Positions 48,178 to 60,280 of a DNA stretch of 64,000 nt are shown here, one piece after another. The translations under genes and the position numbers were made by a program. Source of the DNA: Aphrophora alni. Taxonomy: Eukaryota > Arthropoda > Insecta > Hemiptera > Aphrophoridae. Under the pieces are notes generated by a model. The model was not told the origin of the DNA and did not search any database. It saw only the letters and a list, made by a program, of their open reading frames with translations. Where the stretch lies: the NCBI GenBank assembly GCA_963513935.1, contig OY740768.1, positions 62,479,023 through 62,543,022 on the forward strand, read 5' to 3'. Positions within the stretch are counted from its first letter, which is position 1; each line of letters starts with the position of its first letter.

Positions 48178-50657
48178 TGAATATTCATAACGACAGCAAT
48201 GAATTGCCATACATTCATGACCCCGAAACAAACTTAAAAATCTTGATAGATACGGGAAGTACTAAATCATTTATTAAAAAAAATCTAGCATTTCAGATGT
48301 ATAAAAACGCAATAAAATCAGAACCTTTTGAAATAACTACAGCACACGGTACTTCAAGAGAAAAATATAGTTGTGAATTACCATTATTAGGCAAGAAAGA
48401 CGCTAAATTCTATTTGTTTAATTTTCATGAACAATTCGACTTACTCTTAGGAATTGATAACATGAAAGAGTTAAAACTAAGCTTTGACTTTACTAAGAAC
48501 ACTATCACTCTACCAAGTAAAGATAAAACAGATAGGAAGTTTCCTATACTCTATCTTAACACGGAAGAACCTGAGCAACAAAAAAACAAATCTAATACTA
48601 TTAAAAATAAAAACCTACAATCTTATGTAATTCAAGCAAGAAGTAAACAGATAGTGAAATTAAAAATTAAAAATATGTGTGACGGTCAAGGAGTAATTCC
48701 GTATACTTATTGTAAAGGACTAGAAATTCCACAATGTGTTGTGACTATACAAAATAATGAAACACTTTGCCCAATTATTAATAATTCTCTAAATAAAATA
48801 GAAATAACACCAAAACCATTGGAAATTGAATCATTAGATAATTTCGAAATTGTGGACACCCGAAATAAAAATCATGTTAACTTAAAAAATAAAGAAATTA
48901 ATTTTAACTCAATAAATTTCAAAAACAAGAAATTAGACCTGAATAAAATTAGGACAGATCATATGAATATTGAAGAAAAGGACGAAATAATGAAATTAAT
49001 TAAAGAATACGCGGATATATTTCATGTTGAAGAAAATAATTTAACTTTTACCAACCAAGTAAAACACATAATAAGGACAACAGATGAAATCCCAGTTTAT
49101 AATAGAAGTTACAGATACCCAGAAATCTATAAAAAAGAAGTGAACAATCAAATTCAAGACATGCTTAAACAGAAAATAATTAGACATTCTAAATCACCTT
49201 GGAATAGCCCCATTTGGATTGTACCAAAAAAAGCTGATGCCTCAGGGAAACAGAAATTTAGACTAGTGGTAGATTTTAGAGGTCTTAATGCGAAGACAAT
49301 CGATGATAGATTCCCGCTACCAAATATTACGGATATTTTGGACAAATTGGGCCGATCTCAGTACTTCACGACCTTAGATCTTGCATCTGGTTTCCATCAG
49401 GTGGAAATGGACAAAGATAGCGTGGAGAAGACAGCTTTTTCAACTGAAACAGGCCATTACGAATTTTTGAGAATGCCATTCGGACTTAAGAATTCGCCTC
49501 CAACATTCCAACGAGTTATGAACAATATCCTACGTGGAATTCAAAATGAAACCTGTGCCATTTATTTGGACGATATCATAATATATTCAACTGGTTTGCA
49601 AGAACATTTAAACCGTTTACGTGAAGTTTTTGAAAGACTAAGACAGTCTAACTTTAAAGTACAATTAGACAAGACCGAGTTTCTGAGAAAAGAGGTAGCT
49701 TACTTAGGACACATAGTAACACCAGAAGGAGTGAAACCTAACCCTGAAAAAATCAAAATTATTAAAAACTACCCTATACCAAAAACCACCAAAGAAATTA
49801 AAGGATTTTTAGGACTAATAGGTTATTATAGAAAATGCATTAAAGATTTTGCAAAAGTTACAAAACCATTTACTAATTGTTTAAAAAAGGGTGTAAAAAT
49901 TTATATAAATAAGCCGGAATATATTGAATGTTTTGAAAGATGCAAAAATATGTTGTGCAATCAACCCATTTTACAATATCCAGATTTTGAGAAAGAGTTT
50001 ACCTTAACAACCGATGCAAGTAATTTTGCAATTGGAGCAATTTTGAGTCAAAATGTAAAAGGAGCAGATTTACCAATAGCCTATTCTAGTACAACTTTAA
50101 ACAAAAGCGAAACTAATTATTCAGCAATAGAGAAAGAATTACTAGCAATTGTTTGGGCAACAAAATATTTTAGACCCTACCTGTTCGGAACAAAGTTCAA
50201 AATCTATACTGACCACAAACCCTTACAATGGTTATTTTCAGTAAAAGAGCCCAACTCCAAATTATTAAGATGGCGTTTAAAGTTAGAAGAATTTGACTAC
50301 GAAATTAAATATAAGAAAGGAAAAACCAACCAAAATGCAGACGCACTTTCCAGAATTCAATTAAATGTAACCCAGAAGAAAAGGACTAATGTTGAAGAAA
50401 TTGACCCGGATTTAGAAAGACCAAGTAACGAAATAATAGGATCATATTTCCCAGAACTTGATGACGTAGAATCAATGGTAGTGAACCTGAACGAAGAAGA
50501 AGACACGGACCAGACCATTCATTCTAATTATGAAGGAAACACACAAATAGAAATTCCAATATCAGACGAACCCGTGAACTTCGGAAAAAATCAAATTATA
50601 CTTTCCCTAGTTAAACAAAAGCCAGGAAAAGTAAAAATTCAAAAACTCTCGGATTAA
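48177..50657 (+). CDS. pol: Errantivirus D Pol: protease, reverse transcriptase, RNase H
   Basis: 826 codons. Protease active site [10 protein letters not shown] near residue 25. RT includes [36 protein letters not shown] and the catalytic YLDD at about 49562-49573. RNase H begins [14 protein letters not shown], and a typical gypsy connection segment ends [12 protein letters not shown]. The start overlaps the gag tail stop as TAATG in the -1 frame. The frame is lost near 50645, before integrase, in a region of A runs. Copying of the element RNA takes place in the particle. Confidence 0.88.
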   Translation: MNIHNDSNELPYIHDPETNLKILIDTGSTKSFIKKNLAFQMYKNAIKSEPFEITTAHGTSREKYSCELPLLGKKDAKFYLFNFHEQFDLLLGIDNMKELKLSFDFTKNTITLPSKDKTDRKFPILYLNTEEPEQQKNKSNTIKNKNLQSYVIQARSKQIVKLKIKNMCDGQGVIPYTYCKGLEIPQCVVTIQNNETLCPIINNSLNKIEITPKPLEIESLDNFEIVDTRNKNHVNLKNKEINFNSINFKNKKLDLNKIRTDHMNIEEKDEIMKLIKEYADIFHVEENNLTFTNQVKHIIRTTDEIPVYNRSYRYPEIYKKEVNNQIQDMLKQKIIRHSKSPWNSPIWIVPKKADASGKQKFRLVVDFRGLNAKTIDDRFPLPNITDILDKLGRSQYFTTLDLASGFHQVEMDKDSVEKTAFSTETGHYEFLRMPFGLKNSPPTFQRVMNNILRGIQNETCAIYLDDIIIYSTGLQEHLNRLREVFERLRQSNFKVQLDKTEFLRKEVAYLGHIVTPEGVKPNPEKIKIIKNYPIPKTTKEIKGFLGLIGYYRKCIKDFAKVTKPFTNCLKKGVKIYINKPEYIECFERCKNMLCNQPILQYPDFEKEFTLTTDASNFAIGAILSQNVKGADLPIAYSSTTLNKSETNYSAIEKELLAIVWATKYFRPYLFGTKFKIYTDHKPLQWLFSVKEPNSKLLRWRLKLEEFDYEIKYKKGKTNQNADALSRIQLNVTQKKRTNVEEIDPDLERPSNEIIGSYFPELDDVESMVVNLNEEEDTDQTIHSNYEGNTQIEIPISDEPVNFGKNQIILSLVKQKPGKVKIQKLSD

Positions 50658-51961
50658 CAAAAATTACATTTATTGTAGAGATATCAGAAAACAATTTTGA
50701 AGAAGATTTAATAAACTTTGTAAAGGAATATCTCGTACCTAACGTTAAATATAATCTAAATTTAAAAATGATTTTTATGAAAGATTCACAGCATGCGTAA
50801 TGAAAAACTTTAAGAGTTCGCAACTAAATTTACTCAAATGTAATGAAAAATTATTAGATATAACCAATCCTGAGGAAACTGAAGAAATTGTAAGTAACTA
50901 TCATGTCGGTAAAACCAATCACAGAGGTATTACCGAAACATATAACCAAATCAAAAGAAAATATTATTGGCCCAATATTAGGAATAGTGTTCAAGAATTT
51001 ATTAACAATTGTGAAATATGTTTACAAACTAAATATGAAAGAGTTCCAATAAAAACAGAACTATCTCTTACACCCACAGCTTCTAGACCCTTAGAGATAA
51101 TAGCAATAGACACGGTGACATTCGATAAAGCAAAGTTTGTAACCGTAGTAGATACGTTCTCTAAACACGTGCAGCTGTATAGAATAGCTAGTCAGCATGC
51201 TACAGAGATAAGTGACAAGCTGATAGACTACTTCGTAGAACATGGCGTACCAGACGTTATCATCTCTGACAACGGTACAGAATTTAATAATAAAGTGATT
51301 AAGGAACTTATGGAGTTGCATAAAATCAAAATTCATTTTATAAGTACTCAACACCCCCAATCTAATGGAATTTGTGAACGTGTTCACTCCACATTAGTCG
51401 AGCACATCAGACTATTAAACAATCAACCGGAATTTAAAAATGACACAATTACAAAGAAAATGAAATACGCCGTGATAGCTTATAATAATACCATACATTC
51501 TGTCACAAAACTAACACCCTTTGAGATACTATATGGGCACGTTAATTCAAATTCGATTTTTGATGTAAATCCAGAAAACAAAATTATGAACGACTATGTA
51601 AATTCGCATAAGGAAAAAACGAAGAAATTATACGAAAACATAAGAGAGATAAGCATTAAACTTAAAGAAAGAATTCAAAAAGAAAGAAATGTAAACAAGG
51701 AACCGCTTCCGGAAATTCCAAAGAAGTCTATGTAAAAACCGTCCAAAAACAGGGTAAGACCAAAAATAAATATAATAGAGAGGAAATTATATCCATCAAC
51801 CCGGAAAAGAAAACAGCTGACATAAAAACCAGACATTTTAACACAAAAGGAAAAATACATTTGTCAAATATTAAGAGGCCCAGGAAAAAGAAGAAAGATT
51901 CTCATCCCAAACCTTTTACGTGTGTTCCAGGTCCATCTCGCTGTTCTCAGCAACCGCAGTA
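50658..51961 (+). pseudogene. pol: Errantivirus D integrase region (frameshifts on both sides)
   Basis: Integrase is in a separate frame from about 50790 to 51735. The zinc-binding HHCC part is YHVGKTNHRG...CEICLQTK. The catalytic D,D,E residues lie in IIAIDTVTF, IISDNGTEF and HPQSNGICERVHSTL. Between 50658 and 50790 the sequence is coding-like in another frame. After about 51725 a third frame carries the basic C-terminal end (to 51961), overlapping the env acceptor. At least three length changes separate it from the RT frame, so no single polyprotein can be made from this copy as written. Confidence 0.8.
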
Positions 51962-53663
51962 GAAATCAAAGACATCTCTAAAAATGTGGGAGTGATACCA
52001 ATAGACCTTGGCATTGCTAAACTCCAAACATCCTACCATACCTTTGTACACAATTTTAACCTTGAAAAATTTATATCCCAACTTTATAATATAAGAGAAT
52101 ACTATGATTATGTGTTAAACTATTTTGATGAAAACTGTGAAACTTGTAGGGTGAACATGTATAAAAGGGAAGTATCAGATAAGAAGGATAAAATAAGGGA
52201 CATGTACAATTACTTTAAGTATATTAATCATACAAAGAGTGCTATAGAAGAAAAATTAGAAATAATTATGATAAAAGATATCAGAAGTAAAAGAGACATT
52301 TTAAATGGTTTAGGATCAATTGTAAAAATAATCACAGGTAATCTAGATGCAAATGATGGTGAAAAATATGAAAAAATATTAACAGATTTAAAGAATAACC
52401 AAAGTAATGTATTAGATCAATTAAATAATCAATATTCAATTAATGTAAATATAATTGATGAATTCAATAAAACAATAAATGTCATTGAAGAAAACTTTCA
52501 AGAATTAAAATATAAAATGTTAGTTGTATACCAAAGAATCAATGAACAATTTGAAGTTGAGCAATTTAGAAATATACTGAATCAGCTGAATATTGTATAT
52601 AATATAATGTTACAGCTGGTGCAAGATATAAAGAATTCTCTAACTTTTTGTAAATTAGGAACGCTACATCCAAGTGTAATGTCTGCACAAGAACTGTTTG
52701 AAGAAATAAGCAAAATTAAGAATCATTATAAAGGTAAATTACCTATTGAACCTAGTTTAAATAATATTTGGGAAATTGAAAACCTACTAGAAGTTAATTG
52801 TAATATTAATTCTAAGGAAATTGTATATTTTATTAATTTACCCATTGTGGAACCAATTGATTATACCTTGTATAAACTGACTTCCGTACCTACATTATAT
52901 GAATCAAATTATGTAACTGTTATACCTAGAGCAAGATATGTTTTAGTTCATAAAACTGTGTCTAATAAAATTGTAATGTTAGGTTTAAAAGATAAATGTA
53001 ATAGCAAGATCCACAATGCCCAAATATGCTCGTTTTCCCAAATTACTCATCATGAACTTAAGTGTGAAAATTCGATAATAAACTTTGGAACCCCTAATAA
53101 ATGTAAATATGTGAACTTGGAAATAAGTAAAAAACATTATTAACTGGATACCAGAAATTGAACAATATCTCATAATCTTTCCTGAGAAAGAAGTTTTAAA
53201 AGTTATAAGTGCTAAAGAAACTAACGAAATATCTTTAAATGGAATCTTTTTATTAAATATTAATGACAATAACGATATTGTTGAATACAATAATCAAATA
53301 CTCTTGCATTCTTCTAATACTAATGTAGGGCATCCTAGAATACTAGATGCTACAGACTTTGTGTTACAGGTAGATCAGCAGCCTGATATTTCCATCAACT
53401 TGCATAAACTGGACTTAAACCATATAAATTTAAATACAATTTCAAAGGTGAACAAAACGGTAGAATTAACTACAGACTTTAGTGTATGGACAATAATACT
53501 GTATTGCATTGTAATTACTGTTATGTTATACGCAGCATACAGGTACACCAAAAAGCCGAATTTTACTTCGAGTCAGCCAACACCTCAGACACAGCAGAGA
53601 TCTCGGCACATCCCCGAAGTTCTATTTAGGGATGGAGGAGTTATATCCACAGATAATATATAG
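51929..53663 (+). pseudogene. env: Errantivirus D envelope gene (frameshift near 53130)
   Basis: Envelope glycoprotein of the baculovirus F-like type carried by insect errantiviruses. The coding sequence opens at a splice acceptor (TTCCAG, ending 51930). A furin-type site RSKR at 52283-52294 precedes a fusion-peptide-like segment (ILNGLGSIVKIITGNLDA), the hallmark of this family. Helical regions with heptads follow. A transmembrane segment (WTIILYCIVITVMLYAAY) and a short tail lie at about 53480-53663. The frame changes in an A run near 53130, so this copy is broken. Without the upstream leader exon the ORF has no ATG or signal peptide. Confidence 0.85.
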
Positions 53664-53982
53664 CTTATGTAAAATAAAGATAACGTTCACTGTAAATCAG
53701 CTGAGTAAGCATTCTTTTGTACAATAATGATAACGTTCACTGTAAGTCAGCTGAGTAAGCATTCTTTAGGTGTAGAGGCTGAAAGCCATTATTCTTTAGT
53801 AGTAGTTAGAAACTCTCTCCGTGAACATCTACATGTATACTAGTGTTTACGTATATTTGTTATAAATAGTTTACAAGTATAATAGATTGTTTGTAATAAA
53901 TAAATTGGATCTTTATTAAATAGATACAAGAAAAATATTTGTTTTTTTTTAAAATCCAAACGTCTCAACACGAGACGTAACT
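53639..53982 (+). repeat. Errantivirus D 3' LTR
   Basis: 344 bp, preceded by the purine-rich tract GGGATGGAGG. The env stop codon lies within its first bases (53661-53663). It differs from the 5' LTR at about three positions and ends 40 bp before the exon 1 splice donor. Confidence 0.9.
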
Positions 53983-54022
53983 TATATATATAGTGAATAA
54001 ATGTTAAATAAAGTTGACTTAC

Positions 54023-54253
54023 TAATCTCAACAAGTATCCCATGTACGGATACATATTTATGTCCTTAGCTACTTGTCCTCCAATTATTCGTCTCTCAAT
54101 ACCTCTTAAACGGTACTTTAATGCATGTTTAGAAAGTACAATAGTTGCTTTATTCCTTATTGGTCCATAGTTGGATGGAGATATAAAGCTAGACTTGATA
54201 AAATGTAAAGTCAAAGTTAATGTTAAAATAAACAAGTATGGCATGAAAGACAT
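54023..54253 (-). CDS. Serine protease, exon 1 (signal peptide, activation site)
   Basis: First coding exon of the S1 protease, 77 codons, phase 0 at the donor GTAAGT. The start is ATG 54253; a second ATG at 54244 is in frame. Residues 1-~22 are a signal peptide (PYLFILTLTLTLHFI). A basic propeptide leads to the activation site ERR/IIGGQ, with cleavage after Arg55, so the zymogen is probably activated by a trypsin-like enzyme. The sequence YPYMGYL then matches the start of the mature fold. Mature enzyme secreted to gut or haemolymph is likely; which one cannot be told. Confidence 0.87.
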
Positions 54254-56058
54254 AACCTAATGATTTAACATCAACTACTTTAATACTGATTAATAATATA
54301 TTTAAAGTATAGTAACAGTTATTGTAGTTTCCAGTAAGTCACATTCCATGGTATCTGTTTTAATAATGATATTGAATTATTTTATCAGACGTAATACAAA
54401 ATTCAGACCAAAACAAAACAATTATTAATGCTCTTTTATACTTAGATAATTAAATACAAAGATGTGACTAATTTTGATACTAAAATGTAATTATTGTATA
54501 CGTAACCAGAAAAATTATATGAGCTATAAAATAATAATAGATTTTGCAATATTTTTGATGAATATTAAAATTGTTCTAGATTCAATTAGGATTTTGCAAA
54601 AGAAATGTATATTATCAGATGTTAAGGAAACTAAAATTATAATATAGTTTTAAAAAATATTTTTAGTTAATGGTATTTTTGTTCTACTATTTATATCAAT
54701 TCTGTTTCTCTTTAAGCGTTTAAACGTTTGATTTCAACCGAAATTAAGTTGTGATTATATCGTTGAGATTTATAAACAAAAACAATTCTATGTCAGATGT
54801 ATATCATTATTACACAATGAGAACTTTCCTGCTCTACACAAAATCGATTACTGATTTTTTGTAACTGAAAAACTATAAAAAATATCTCACATTTCTACTT
54901 TAAATATCTATTTGTTTTGTGGAATTGTGTGAGTAGTTAATTACCACAAACCGTGATTTACTATACAGTTGTATAGTATCGTAAATACTATATAGTATCT
55001 TAGTATATTATTACTATCCTGATAATCCTATTATAACTCTTACTTTGAACTAAGTTGAATAATTCACTACTACTTATAAATCTATTTACATTTTATTTAT
55101 AAACTGTATTTTATTTATCAACAGTATTTATAAACAAACCAATTAATTACATTCAGTTGAAACACTCTATTAGCCTGTGATAGTAATAAAATTTAACGTA
55201 AATATTTCTACACAAGTACTTAACAAATTCACAGAGCTTATATTTCAAAATTTAAATAAAAAGTAGTAAAGATATATTAATGTTGTTAAAACTATATTTT
55301 TAAAGTAGTATTATTAATTAAATTTTTTTAAAAAATATATTGACATAAAAGTTTGAGAAGTTCATCCAGACACTTTTAAATTATAAAAGTAAAAATTTAT
55401 TCATATTTTTATATTTATAGGTTTGTCCTAATTAAGACCAACGTTCCCTTGATTTTACACCTAATAAAAAGGACAACCACACAAAAATATATAAACGTTA
55501 ACAAAACATATGATATAATATAGGACATTTTATAATGTAAAGGGAGATTTGCAGAATTAAATGCAATCACAGTTTTATTTCTCGAATCGAAACAACTTCT
55601 AAATCAATATTCGTAATTCTTCTCTTTCAACTGTAATGAGTTTCACTTGTGAAAACTTGAATCACATTTCAAAATAAATAAAGAGAAAATCCTAAAAAAA
55701 AGAAGAAAACCTCAATTTATTTGTGCAATACACATACAAGACGACATTCTCAAATACATCAAGTTCTCATTGATGTATTACCTCATTATAACTACAGAAT
55801 TCGTATAATACGTGTTGACCATTAAAATCATTTAGATCCCAAAAAAATATATTTAGTTCTAAATAATTGGTTCATTTATATTCTGTGCTTAATCTTTTTA
55901 TTGTTATTTCATTTGTGAAATTGTATTGGCAAAAACACATATCACATACTCTACTTAGTATATATAAAATATGCAGTAATTAAATATACAAGATTTAAAA
56001 TTTTCTAATACTGCAATGTGACAATTTTAATTATTTTTTCGTAATATTAAACTGTTTT

Positions 56059-56061
<3 letters not shown>
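54254..56061. other. Upstream region of the serine protease gene
   Basis: About 1.8 kb of AT-rich sequence that should include the 5' UTR and promoter on the minus strand. I find no convincing TATA and initiator pair at proper spacing, and no ORF with recognisable features. Confidence 0.5.

Positions 56062-56141
<80 letters not shown>
56062..56141. repeat. (TA)n microsatellite, 5' flank of element E
   Basis: About 80 bp of TA dinucleotides leading directly into the 5' LTR of element E. Confidence 0.95.
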
Positions 56142-56146
<5 letters not shown>

Positions 56147-58738
56147 TACAACGGACAAAACCCGTTGTAGGTCCTGGATTTTGAATTTGTAATTAATTTT
56201 ATAAATTTGAATAGTCCGGACTTACCGTGGGCTAAAGCCGCATGTAGGTCACGAAAATCATGTTGACGCGGGAAGGTAGTTATCTGGCTAAGTTAAACTC
56301 TTGGACCCTGCCTGTTCGAAAAGGAATAAGGACTTGTAAAAAATACTTAAAAATTAATACGGGAAGCAAAAATCCAGAAATTAAATAAAAGCAAATATCT
56401 TCAGGAAATGCATTACGCTAACCGTGGGTGTATTAACTGCAAGATTAGATAATATAAAGTCACAAAGTTACGTAAAATACAGACTATTAAAGTATGTAAA
56501 GAAATTCAAAATTCCTCTAAATTGAAAAAGAAAAGGTTTTTCAGGCTTTTCATAAGAAGGCCTAAAATAAAGGTAAAATAAGTTTTTGCGAAATTTCGTT
56601 AAATAAAAAAGTTAATGTTAATCCACTAAGTTCAAATGATAAAAAAGTATATAAAAAAGAAAGTTTTTTAAATTCTAACCAAAACAAATTTTAGTAATGA
56701 TAAACAAAATGTATAATTAAAAAGAAAAACTTGAAATTTTATTAAAGGAAAAAGGTGACAGAATTCGCACATTTATAGCAAGATAAAAAGTTAAACTTAA
56801 ACTTTTATTAACTCAAAACGCTAAATAGTATGCTGATAACGTAGTTATGTAAAAATAATCCAGTATTTAAAATATGTTTCGGGAATAAAGTAAAGCCCAA
56901 GTTTGTAGAAAATCGTTTAACTCCCTAACCCTACAGCAAGACAACCAGAAGCAGAAAAAAAGAGAAAATCCGGCTAGTTAACACAAACCAAAAGGACATA
57001 AAGAAGTGAAAACAAAAAACCGGGAAAAACAAAAAACAAAGACTTTTCCGGGAGAAATCGCCGCGGAAAAACGGGCGCGGGTCGTGTACGCGAACCAAGA
57101 ATCGTACGAACATCACTCGAGTTCGTGTGTAAAGAAGACAACGAGCTGAATTCAAAAATGTCACTCTCAATAAAATAAGGAAAACCCTGGAGGAGTTACA
57201 AAGGAAAAGGATTTTCAATGGCCAAAACTGCACGGAGAGAGATAAGAGAGGAACGGTAGAAGGGGCTGGCTGAAGAGGAGTCTATATAAACGATTGCTCG
57301 GGGAAACTCGAGAGTCTTGATATTTCTTCGATGTAAGTGAACACATCGAGCCTTGATATTTCTGCGATGTAAGTGAACACATCGAGCCTTGATCTCGTTT
57401 TTTATAAAATACCATAGTATGCAAAAAGCTAGGTATTTTCTTAGTTAACCTAATAATTTGTATAACAAGTGTGAACATACGTCATTGCGATATTAATTTG
57501 GAATGCAGCAATAGACACAACTATAATCTACAAGAACGTCAGTGGCAACTTAGTCATTACAAAGTTGGCCTAACTTGGATTATTCTGGAGAAGTAACATA
57601 ACCTACATAGCAGCTGATACATGGAGTGATTCGTATAGCTTCCGGATAGGACTCCAGGACATCACCAGGCGACCACTTGGACATGCAACTTTAACGTCGA
57701 GAGAATAGCTGAACCGGGACTTCAGACACGACATCACCACAACCATCTTTAAAAATTCATCCAACATTCTTCCAGACAACCCTACAGGGATCAACCTTCA
57801 TCAACGAGACAACATAACCAGCACGCAGAGCATCTGTAGCCTGCCATCGCTAAACAACGCTCGCGGACTTCATATCAAACGTCGCGACGCCTGGACAGTT
57901 GTGAAAAGGTCGGTAGAAACGTAAATACGTTAGTCCCTTATTAAATTTGCCTGAAATAAATTCAAATAAATTTATTTTAAAATACTGGGTTACTTAGGAT
58001 GTTAGATTAGATAAAATATTTGTATTATTAATTAAAAATTAAATTCATTAAATTGTAAATTCGAATTAAATCTTTTATTAAAATATTAATTAAATCAAAT
58101 TGGGTATAAAATATTAGAATAAATTATAGTTAGGTAAATAATTGGTTCTGCCTTGTAGTTTAAGAAATTATTATTAAATTGAAAGGAAAGTTATTATTTT
58201 GTATTTGTTGGAGAAAATAAAATCCAAAAAGTTTTATTTTATGTTTGAAATAAAAAAAAAAGAATTATTAAAATTTTATTTGCTTTATAAAAAATTTATT
58301 ATTTACAAAAAACACCTAGTATTCAAATATCCCAATAGTTTATGAGTTATTAATTAAGAATTGATGCATTGAAATTTCATAAAATATTTGCAAGCACAAA
58401 TAAACAATTTACAAGGTTAGTTTCAGTGTACTCACTACTCAGAGGTTTACAAAAAGTAAAATCATTCACTTGTGTTCTAACTGAGCTAAAATCAAATATA
58501 AAGTACTGGAAGTATAACGTAGAAGTTTTTTTTTTAGTCAGGATATTCAGAAAACTGAATATTCGACACATAGTTATTTCACCTAGGCCAAACAAAACGA
58601 GATTGCCTATAAAACTTCCAGTAGGTGGAAATAACTTATTCTCAAACGAAAAACCGTTGAATAAATCGGCGTCCCAAAAAAAAGTGGGGTCCGAAAACAT
58701 CATTCAACTTAACCAAGAAAAGGTTTACCGTTGGAGAG
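56142..58738 (+). repeat. Element E 5' LTR (~2.6 kb)
   Basis: The shared sequence with the 3' LTR begins TA(T/G)CTTACAACGG, and the end is fixed by the PBS at 58740 to within about three bases. It does not show the usual TG start. A TATA box (TATATAAA, 57283-57290) is followed by a 36-bp repeat in about two and a half copies (CTTGATATTTCT core at 57316, 57352 and 57388). The minus-strand ORF at 56931-57233 recurs at 63679-63981 because it lies in the LTR. Confidence 0.8.
57283..57290 (+). promoter_or_regulatory. TATA box of element E
   Basis: TATATAAA within a GC-richer stretch, about 30 bp before the 36-bp repeats that probably lie at or after the transcription start. Confidence 0.55.
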
Positions 58739-58739
58739 T

Positions 58740-58757
58740 TGGCGCCCAACGTGGGGC
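58740..58757 (+). promoter_or_regulatory. Element E primer binding site, tRNA-Lys
   Basis: TGGCGCCCAACGTGGGGC is a perfect 18-nt complement of tRNA-Lys(CUU). The next four bases (TCGA) also match, then the similarity ends. A single unit, unlike elements A-C. Confidence 0.85.
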
Positions 58758-59153
58758 TCGATTTCACTTGTGGTTAAAAAATTAACCAAAAGTAAAATTC
58801 AGTCAAAAAACTAACATAAATTTATTTGTGCTTGAAACTGTGTATGTTAGCTTTAGAATTGTGTTTAATATTAAGCCATACTACTGCTATTTTCCACGTC
58901 TGAAGTATTTCCCGGGTTCGTGTCGTATTAAGGTTCAGAGGGGGAGAGAGGAAATTAAAACATTAAAATTAATTAACCAATAAATTACATTTGTCGTGGT
59001 AAAATCGGAAAATTGGGGGTGTAGGCCAAAAAAGATTGGAGTAAAAATAAATTTAAAATAATTGGGAGTTTTCCGACGCGACAGATCAAAACAAAATTAA
59101 ATAAATAAAAACAATTAAATCAAATTAAAATAGTATAAAAAGCAAAAGTTAAA

Positions 59154-60280
59154 ATGGCGGATAAGGCCATGAAAGAGTTCTTCGAACAATATAAAAAAGA
59201 TAAAGAAGAAAGGGCGAAGAAAGATCAGGAAGAACTGGAAAGAAAAGAGGAAAAAAGAAGGCTCAAGGATGAAAAAATCCGGGAAGAAAAGGAGGCAGAA
59301 AGGTTACAGCGAGAGAAGGAACAAAAAGAATTATACCACTTAATCTCTGGAAAGCTGGGAGACCTGGAACGAAGCCTGGAGGAAGAAAGCGTGAGGTGTA
59401 AGGAACAACATACCAAGGTGGAAGAGAAATTTGGGAAAATTGAAGGAACGATCTATGTTCTGGAAGAAACGACGAGCACCATGAAGAACACAGTAGATGA
59501 GGGCTTCAGAACAATGGAAAGTCGGGTGCAACGCGTCGAAAAGAAAATAGGAGACGTGTTGAGTCAGGGAGGTGGTAGTAGGAGTGTAGGAATAATGATG
59601 CCGCGTTATGAGAGCGAAGCAACTAAAATTGAATTTTGGGGAAACAGTAAAGAAAGGCCTAAACAATTTTTAAGGGACATAGAAGGGTTAATGGACGAGT
59701 TGAATCCCTATTTAGAAGATAGGGAGAAGATTAAATTCATTAGACGCCATCTTAAAGGTTATGCACTCGAATGGTTTAACATAACAAACCGCGAAGAGAT
59801 GAAGTATGCCGAATTTAAGGAAGCATTTTTAAATAATTACTGGTCGCTACAAAAACAAAAAGCGATCAGAAATTATATCGAAACAATAAGTATGTAGAGA
59901 AGGGGAATGCTAGTAGAACAGAATATTTCTGTATGGTAGTAAATAAAGCTCGAGATTTAGATCCCCCCTTATCTGAAGGTTTCCTAGTATTCACAGTAAT
60001 GCAACACTTTAGCGAACAAATTAGGCTAGCAAGCATAGGTAAGCCTAGTGAAACGATTCAAGATGCGATAAACTTTTTAAACAATGTCGATATGATAGAG
60101 GAAAATCGGCGAGGCAGACCCCAAGACGCTCAAGACACGCAAAATAGGCAAAATTTCACACCTAGAAATAACCCCCCTATCCAAAGATCCTATGCTCAAA
60201 ACCCGAATAACTCTAATCACTCAAGTTCCAATAAACCACGTCCTTTCAACTCAAATCCTAACCAGCAGAAAAAAAAACCA
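59154..60280 (+). CDS. gag: Element E Gag (frameshift near 59885)
   Basis: ATG 59154 (MADKAMKEFFEQYKKDKEE). Residues 1-~140 are a charged coiled coil. The capsid-like part follows (TKIEFWGNSKERPKQFLRDIEG, YALEWFNITNREEMKYAEF), aligning with element B Gag. The first frame stops at 59895-59897. The natural continuation (EYFCMVVNKARDL, SETIQDAINFLNN) is in the frame used from 59899 on, so one base has changed near 59885. The tail is Asn, Gln and Pro rich and runs into an A9 tract near 60270, the position of the slippery site in elements A and B. Confidence 0.75.

Larger units (their letters stand above)
45342..53982 (+). mobile_element. Element D: endogenous errantivirus (gypsy-type, gag-pol-env)
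   Basis: Two 344-bp LTRs (45342-45685 and 53639-53982) start AGTTAT and end GTAACT. They differ at about three positions, so the insertion is young. The target duplication TATA (45338-45341 and 53983-53986) fits the preference of errantiviruses for alternating purine-pyrimidine sites. The order is PBS (tRNA-Ser), leader with nested DNA transposon H, gag, pol, env, purine tract. Several frameshifts interrupt gag, pol and env. It lies antisense in intron 1, and its 3' end is 40 bp from the exon 1 donor. Confidence 0.92.

Noticed and set aside
56931..57233. 100-codon minus ORF present twice (also 63679-63981)
   Set aside because: Lies in the element E LTR, so the two copies are explained by LTR duplication.
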